Origin: Bulleidia sp. zg-1006
GTDB taxonomy: Bacteria > Bacillota_I > Bacilli_A > Erysipelotrichales > Erysipelotrichaceae
Reading direction: 5' to 3'
Length of the DNA: 64,000 nucleotides
Assembly: GCF_016812035.1 (NCBI RefSeq)
Contig: NZ_CP069178.1
Location: forward strand, 744,001 to 808,000
This document shows, in pieces, positions 60,034-64,000 of the stretch. Below the pieces are notes generated by a model. That model did no database searches. It worked only from the letters and a program-made list of their open reading frames with translations, and was not told the DNA's origin. The translations under genes and the position numbers were made by a program. Numbering within the stretch: the stretch's first letter is position 1; every line of letters starts with the position of its first letter.

Positions 60034-60062
60034 ATTATACCCTAAAATAAATAAATTGACAA
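60034..60062 (-). promoter_or_regulatory. Promoter of rpsU
   Basis: TTGTCA (60057-60062) and TATAAT (60034-60039) are 17 bases apart on the minus strand. The 60063-60132 stretch upstream shows nothing else. Confidence 0.8.
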
Positions 60063-60134
60063 TAGAAAAACGATTCTATCGAACCGCTATATAAATTGAA
60101 ACATTAATTGCAAATGATATTTTTTAATAAAAGT

Positions 60135-60203
60135 AGGATTGTTTTTTAAGAATTTTTAAGTTTCAAAACCCAAGTTCTTTAAATTAGAAAGAAAACAATC
60201 CTA
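60135..60203. repeat. Imperfect palindrome at the IS30 end
   Basis: TAGGATTGTTTT (60135-60146) and its complement AAAACAATCCTA (60192-60203) flank 45 bases. The arms equal the tip of the IS30 left end in both orientations. It may be a remnant of a second IS end. Confidence 0.6.
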
Positions 60204-60311
60204 TCTAGCAGTTTTATTCTATAACAAGACCAACCTTTTTCCAAGTTTAAAAGAGCTAATTTTCTAAAAAATCAACTTTCTCATTCTAACATTATGAAAA
60301 TTTACAAAACA

Positions 60312-61346
60312 TTAGCTTATTTGTTGAATTTCTTCTTCAAATAGTTCCTTTGGTGTCCTGAAATTGAATAGCTTTCTAGGATAATCATTCATCCATTCCT
60401 CTACCATTTTAACCTTAATTTTTGAAATGTCGTTTAATGATTCACCTTTTTTAAACCATCGCCTGATATATCTATTTTGATTTTCGTTACTTCCTCTTTC
60501 ACAACTAGTATATGGATGACAATAGTAGATATCTACCCTCTTTTTCCTTTTAGAAACACAAGATGTTGTCATTCCTTTATAATCAGAAAATTCTGATCCA
60601 TTGTCTACAGTTATAGTCTTGAATATGTTCTTGAATTGGCTTGTAAAAGCCTTTTCTAAACGATTTAGAACCCTAACTACAGCTTTTGAACCTCGTTTCA
60701 CCTTAAAAATCATTTCATAGCGTGTTTTACGCTCCGTTAGAACCAACAAAGACTGATTATCTTTACTTTTTCCTATAACCGAATCCATTTCCCAATTACC
60801 AAATTCTTCTCTGGAAAGAATAGATTGTGGACGTTGTTCAATGGTACATTCTTTTGGTTTTCTCCATTTACGAAAATGAGTTATTTTCTGCCTTTTTTTC
60901 TTTCTATCATATATTAAATCACTTTTTTCTATTGCTAAAACGCCTTTGTAAACATAGTTATAAATCGTTCTGGATGATATGTTTATGCTGAATTGAAGAT
61001 TGAAACGCTGTATGTTATTAACAACAACAGCTGGACTACATTTCAATTTAGTAATGCAATCGGTTATATATTTGCTAAGTTTATGGTCGTTTTTTAATTT
61101 TATTTCCTTTCCTTTGTTTGTTTGATTTTGACAATATTTTTCCTGTGCAATGACTGGCGAATAGTCTATTCTTCTTTTTAAACTACTTTCAAGTCGGCTA
61201 TATTTTCCTCTTGTCAACTCTCGATAAATCGTTGAAAGATTAACATCAAGTATCTTTGATATTTCCTTTTTATTATAATGATGATGAAGTAAACGCTCTA
61301 ATAATAGTCTTTTTTCTAAATTCAAATGCTTGAATGGCTTTCTCAT
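60312..61346 (-). CDS. IS30-family transposase
   Basis: The 344-aa transposase has an N-terminal HTH (HLNLEKRLLLERLLHHHYNKKEISKILDVNLSTIYREL, split over residues 7-46), WEMDSVIGKSKDNQSLLVLTERKTR with the first Asp, ITVDNGSEFSDYKG with the second, and YYCHPYTSCERGSNENQNRYIRRWFKKG, spread over about 278-305, with the Glu. This is the IS30 DDE pattern. GAGAGG precedes the ATG. The frame is intact. Codon use is AT-rich, like the adjoining topoisomerase. Confidence 0.95.
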   Translation of the reverse strand: MRKPFKHLNLEKRLLLERLLHHHYNKKEISKILDVNLSTIYRELTRGKYSRLESSLKRRIDYSPVIAQEKYCQNQTNKGKEIKLKNDHKLSKYITDCITKLKCSPAVVVNNIQRFNLQFSINISSRTIYNYVYKGVLAIEKSDLIYDRKKKRQKITHFRKWRKPKECTIEQRPQSILSREEFGNWEMDSVIGKSKDNQSLLVLTERKTRYEMIFKVKRGSKAVVRVLNRLEKAFTSQFKNIFKTITVDNGSEFSDYKGMTTSCVSKRKKRVDIYYCHPYTSCERGSNENQNRYIRRWFKKGESLNDISKIKVKMVEEWMNDYPRKLFNFRTPKELFEEEIQQIS

Positions 61347-61429
61347 TCTAAAATCCTCTCTAATTCTATTTTCTAAGAATTTTTATGAAAGCAACACTAC
61401 TTTCAGCTTCTATCAGTCATTCTCAATAA

Positions 61430-61476
61430 AAAAATAGCAAGACTTTTTGTTTTAATACAAATGTCTTGCTATTTTT
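61430..61476. terminator. Strong hairpin terminator after topB
   Basis: AAAAATAGCAAGAC and GTCTTGCTATTTTT pair over 14 bp; an inner TTTGT/ACAAA stem extends it. It lies 24 bases past the topoisomerase stop and just outside the IS30 element. Confidence 0.88.
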
Positions 61477-61500
61477 AAGGGGAATGAAAAACTTAACTAT

Positions 61501-63645
61501 TTATTGCTTTTTCTTTCTGGAAAATCCAGCTATTTTTAACTGGACGTATTTACCATCTATTTCTAATTTTAATAATGCTTGATAGGCTTTACCATCTTTG
61601 TTGGTTAATTCTTCGCTAATAGTACCACCATTTAATAGCTTTATTACTTTAGCTTCAGTTAAATGGATAGTATCGTTAAATCGTTTGAAATCTTCATTTA
61701 AAACAAAATCACAAGTTTTATCTCTAAAACCCTCACAATAATAGACGTTTTTTAATGTCTTTTTTGATTTTGTTTTTAAAACATTCTTTCCACATTTTAG
61801 ACAACAGCCTATTTCTCGACTAAACGTTTGCGTATGACTAAGTGTTCCTTTATAGCTGTTATCTTTTGTTTCTTGAAATTGCTTTACTACAGATTCCATT
61901 ACAATATTTGGATTTTTGTTGTTGTCTTTGACTTCTTGCAACAACATCCACCATTTGGCGGTTGTTTCAGCTGATTTGATTTCTTCTGGAATTAAGGAGC
62001 AAAATTCTTGCCCTAATTTCGTTGAAAGGATTTTTTTGCCGTCCATTTCTAAGAAACCTTTTTTAATTAGATTGTCTACAACAATAGCCCTTGTGGCTAC
62101 TGTTCCTATTGAGCCATGCTCACCTACTTTTCCCTTATCTTTATCTTTTAATACTTTTTTTAGAGCATCGTTTGTAACATATTTTGAAATGCTGCTCATA
62201 TCTTTAATGAGTGTTTTTGGTGTATAAGCCTGTAATGGTTTTGTTTGTTTTTCATTGATAAAATACTGTTTAAATACACCTTTATGTGTTCCTTGCGGTA
62301 AGTTTTGATTATTTTCTTTGATTTTTAAATAATCAAAATAAGCTATAAATCCTTTATCTAAAACTACAGAATCTTCGTAACTTAAAACACCTTGTTTTAA
62401 AGGATATTGACAACTATGTATCTTTTTTCTTAATGGCGGTAAAAATTGCATAATATAGCGTTCACATATCGCAATATAAACATTTTTTTGTTTCTCGCTC
62501 ATGGTTGCTAAATGAATAGGTATTGCCTGTGGAACAATACCATGGTGTGCTGATACCTTTTCATCGTTGAAACATTTCGATTGAATAGTATAATCAACCG
62601 GAAAATTAGTACTGATATTTTTAAAAACAAGTGGCAACAACGATTTAGCATTTTTGAAATGTTCCATTTTTAAATATTGACAATCACTGCGATTATAAGT
62701 AATCGCTTTGTATTTTTCTCTTAATTCTTGCGTGATTTTCATTGTTTCACTTAAAGAATAACCATAGCGTCCATTCATGTCAGCTTGTAATTCCGTTGCA
62801 TTGTAAGGTAATGGTGGAGTGAGTATTTTTTCTTCTACCTTAAAATCAAATTGAAAAACATTTTGTTTTTGTATTTCTTCTAGGATAGGTAAAAAAACAT
62901 CTTTATTTAAAATTTTAGTTTCTTCTTTGTTTTGCTTATAGGAAAAACACAACGCTTGATTTTGAATTTGAAACTCTACCTCTAACGTAAAATACGTTTG
63001 TTTTTGATGGTTTTTAATGGCTATATCACGATTGACAACTAAAGCTAATGTAGGAGTTTGAACACGTCCTATGGATAAGGGCTTGTGTAGACGATAGGAG
63101 GCTAATCTTGAATGATTGATTCCAAAACATTTATCCGCCATTTGTCTAGCATAAGCCATTCTACCCATAGATTGAAATTTTTGGTTATCTTCCATTTGTT
63201 CAAATGCTTTTCGGATGTTATTAGGCAAGTTATCATTGATTAACACTCGTTTCACTGTTCCTTTAAAATGATAGTGTTCTAAAATTTCATCAATTAATAG
63301 CTGTCCTTCTTCATCTGGGTCGCCACAATGAATTACCTCTTGTACATTTTTTAGTAACTTGCCTATCAAATGTAATCTATTTGTTGCATAGGCTTTTTCT
63401 TTATCTTTATAGGTTGTTTTTTTCCAATTTGGAAACGCAATTGGTAAAAGACTTATGTCAGACTTATTTTTATATTTTTCATCATAGTCTTCTGGTTCTG
63501 CCAAATTCAATAAATGTCCATAAGCCCATGTGATAACATATTCATCATTTTCAAATGTTCCATGTTTTTCTTTAGTGTGACCAATTAAAGCTTGGGCAAT
63601 GGCTACTCCTAATTCTGGTTTTTCAGCTATAACCAATTTTTTCAT
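61501..63645 (-). CDS. topB: Type IA DNA topoisomerase (TopB-like), plasmid/ICE type
   Basis: The 714-aa enzyme relaxes DNA by single-strand passage. The Toprim domain starts MKKLVIAEKPELGVAIAQAL and has CGDPDEEGQLLIDE (DxDxE, about 109). The active-site Tyr is in ITYNRSDCQYL, where chromosomal enzymes have ITYPRTDS. GRVQTPTLALVVNRD and SAHHGIVPQ are also family marks, and the C-terminal CCLKCGKNVL ... YYCEGFRDKTC is one zinc-ribbon unit. Such enzymes are typical of conjugative plasmids and ICEs in Gram-positives. GGAGAAA precedes the ATG. An upstream hairpin may be a terminator of a preceding mobile-element gene. Confidence 0.9.
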   Translation of the reverse strand: MKKLVIAEKPELGVAIAQALIGHTKEKHGTFENDEYVITWAYGHLLNLAEPEDYDEKYKNKSDISLLPIAFPNWKKTTYKDKEKAYATNRLHLIGKLLKNVQEVIHCGDPDEEGQLLIDEILEHYHFKGTVKRVLINDNLPNNIRKAFEQMEDNQKFQSMGRMAYARQMADKCFGINHSRLASYRLHKPLSIGRVQTPTLALVVNRDIAIKNHQKQTYFTLEVEFQIQNQALCFSYKQNKEETKILNKDVFLPILEEIQKQNVFQFDFKVEEKILTPPLPYNATELQADMNGRYGYSLSETMKITQELREKYKAITYNRSDCQYLKMEHFKNAKSLLPLVFKNISTNFPVDYTIQSKCFNDEKVSAHHGIVPQAIPIHLATMSEKQKNVYIAICERYIMQFLPPLRKKIHSCQYPLKQGVLSYEDSVVLDKGFIAYFDYLKIKENNQNLPQGTHKGVFKQYFINEKQTKPLQAYTPKTLIKDMSSISKYVTNDALKKVLKDKDKGKVGEHGSIGTVATRAIVVDNLIKKGFLEMDGKKILSTKLGQEFCSLIPEEIKSAETTAKWWMLLQEVKDNNKNPNIVMESVVKQFQETKDNSYKGTLSHTQTFSREIGCCLKCGKNVLKTKSKKTLKNVYYCEGFRDKTCDFVLNEDFKRFNDTIHLTEAKVIKLLNGGTISEELTNKDGKAYQALLKLEIDGKYVQLKIAGFSRKKKQ

Positions 63646-63663
63646 CTTTTTTCTCCTTTTTCA

Positions 63664-63699
63664 TAAAAAAAGCAGTAAAAATCATCATGATTTTACCGC
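63664..63699 (-). terminator. Hairpin terminator upstream of topB
   Basis: GTAAAATCA and TGATTTTTAC, extended by GCG/TGC, pair on the minus strand, and TTTTTTT follows. It lies 20 bases before the topB ATG, so it ends an upstream transcript or acts as an attenuator for topB. Confidence 0.7.
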
Positions 63700-64000
63700 C
63701 AAAACTTTATTCCCTCGTATAATAGTGTTTTTAAGCGTTTCTAGGCACTTTATGTGTTGGATGATATATTTATCAAAAAAACTATTTATACCACCTTAAA
63801 CGTTAAATATGAGGGTCATTTTTTCTTAAATTCTTTAAAATATATGATTATATAATTTATGAAGCCTTATTACAAAAAAGCAGTCCTTTGATTGGATTGC
63901 TTTTTTTGACTAGATAGGTTCAATGTTTTCTAAAACTTGAGCCTAAATATAGTATGACACAATTTCCGATTAATTAAACCCTTTCAATTTCAAAGTTTAC
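63700..64000. other. AT-rich gene-free stretch with a terminator
   Basis: I see no gene here. A TATAAT near 63718 is on the plus strand. AAAAAAGCA-TCC and GGA-TGCTTTTTT (63874-63906) make a bidirectional terminator with one mismatch. Confidence 0.6.

Larger units (their letters stand above)
60133..61401 (-). mobile_element. IS30-family insertion sequence
   Basis: An intact IS30 transposase gene lies between imperfect inverted ends: AGTAGGATTGTTTTTTAAG at 60133 and, on the minus strand, AGTAGTGTTGCTTTC from 61401. The IS30 family has ends of about 26 bp and short 2-3-bp duplications; I could not fix a duplication here, so the boundaries are approximate. Confidence 0.65.

Noticed and set aside
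1-64000. CRISPR arrays, tRNA or rRNA genes
   Set aside because: No regularly spaced repeats, cloverleaf-like sequences or rRNA segments were seen on reading; small structured RNAs could still have been missed.

Overview
The window is AT-rich chromosomal DNA of a low-GC Gram-positive bacterium. The gene set (fused scpA-scpB, comG pseudopilus operon, leucine T-box, single-chain GlyRS, SigA-type rpoD beside dnaG, MEP-pathway ispG and ispH, ECF transporters) points to the Firmicutes. My best guess from gene content and protein style is an Erysipelotrichales-like lineage; that is an inference, not a placement. No rRNA, tRNA or CRISPR array was seen. Most genes lie on the minus strand in tight, often overlapping operons.

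Layout. 1-4.9 kb: start of a phosphohexomutase gene, a two-component system, and scpA-scpB-lipoprotein-mrp. 4.9-7.6 kb: leuS with its T-box leader. 7.6-9.2 kb: a divergent pair of phosphatase-fold genes that both seem to lack catalytic residues. 9.2-16.1 kb: an L-ascorbate (ula) catabolic operon with a divergent DeoR-type regulator; it lacks ulaD and carries an unknown FG-GAP-like protein in that slot. 16.1-22.3 kb: an ECF-type uptake module (T, fused ATPase, MptD-like S subunit) joined to two half-ABC transporters behind a promoter held between two palindromic operators. 22.4-25.2 kb: an accessory block between two 53-bp direct repeats, with a ClbS-like protein, unknown genes and broken GNAT and DUF3021 genes. 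25-32.5 kb: a membrane-anchored unknown, a tRNA methyltransferase, dnaE and a class A PBP. 32.5-37.8 kb: gpsA-der-cmk-unknown, FMN-riboswitch-controlled ribU, efp. 37.8-41.8 kb: comGA-GG and an MBL hydrolase. 41.8-48.3 kb: rpmG, ispG, a DEAD-box helicase, ispH, a pseudouridine synthase, a MurJ-like flippase and a lipoprotein. 48.5-59 kb: trmK-rpoD-dnaG-glyQS-recO-era-cdd-ybeY and phoH, with an IS1202-like element inserted between ybeY and phoH. 59-64 kb: a YjbR/EVE-like protein, rpsU, an IS30-family element and a plasmid/ICE-type topoisomerase, probably the edge of a mobile region.

Two genome-scale habits stand out. First, seven genes (scpA, both phosphatase-like genes, dnaE, a lipoprotein gene, phoH and the YjbR gene) have a -10 box only 6-7 nt before the start codon and no Shine-Dalgarno, which predicts leaderless mRNAs. 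Second, terminator hairpins repeatedly overlap stop codons, sometimes of two convergent genes at once.
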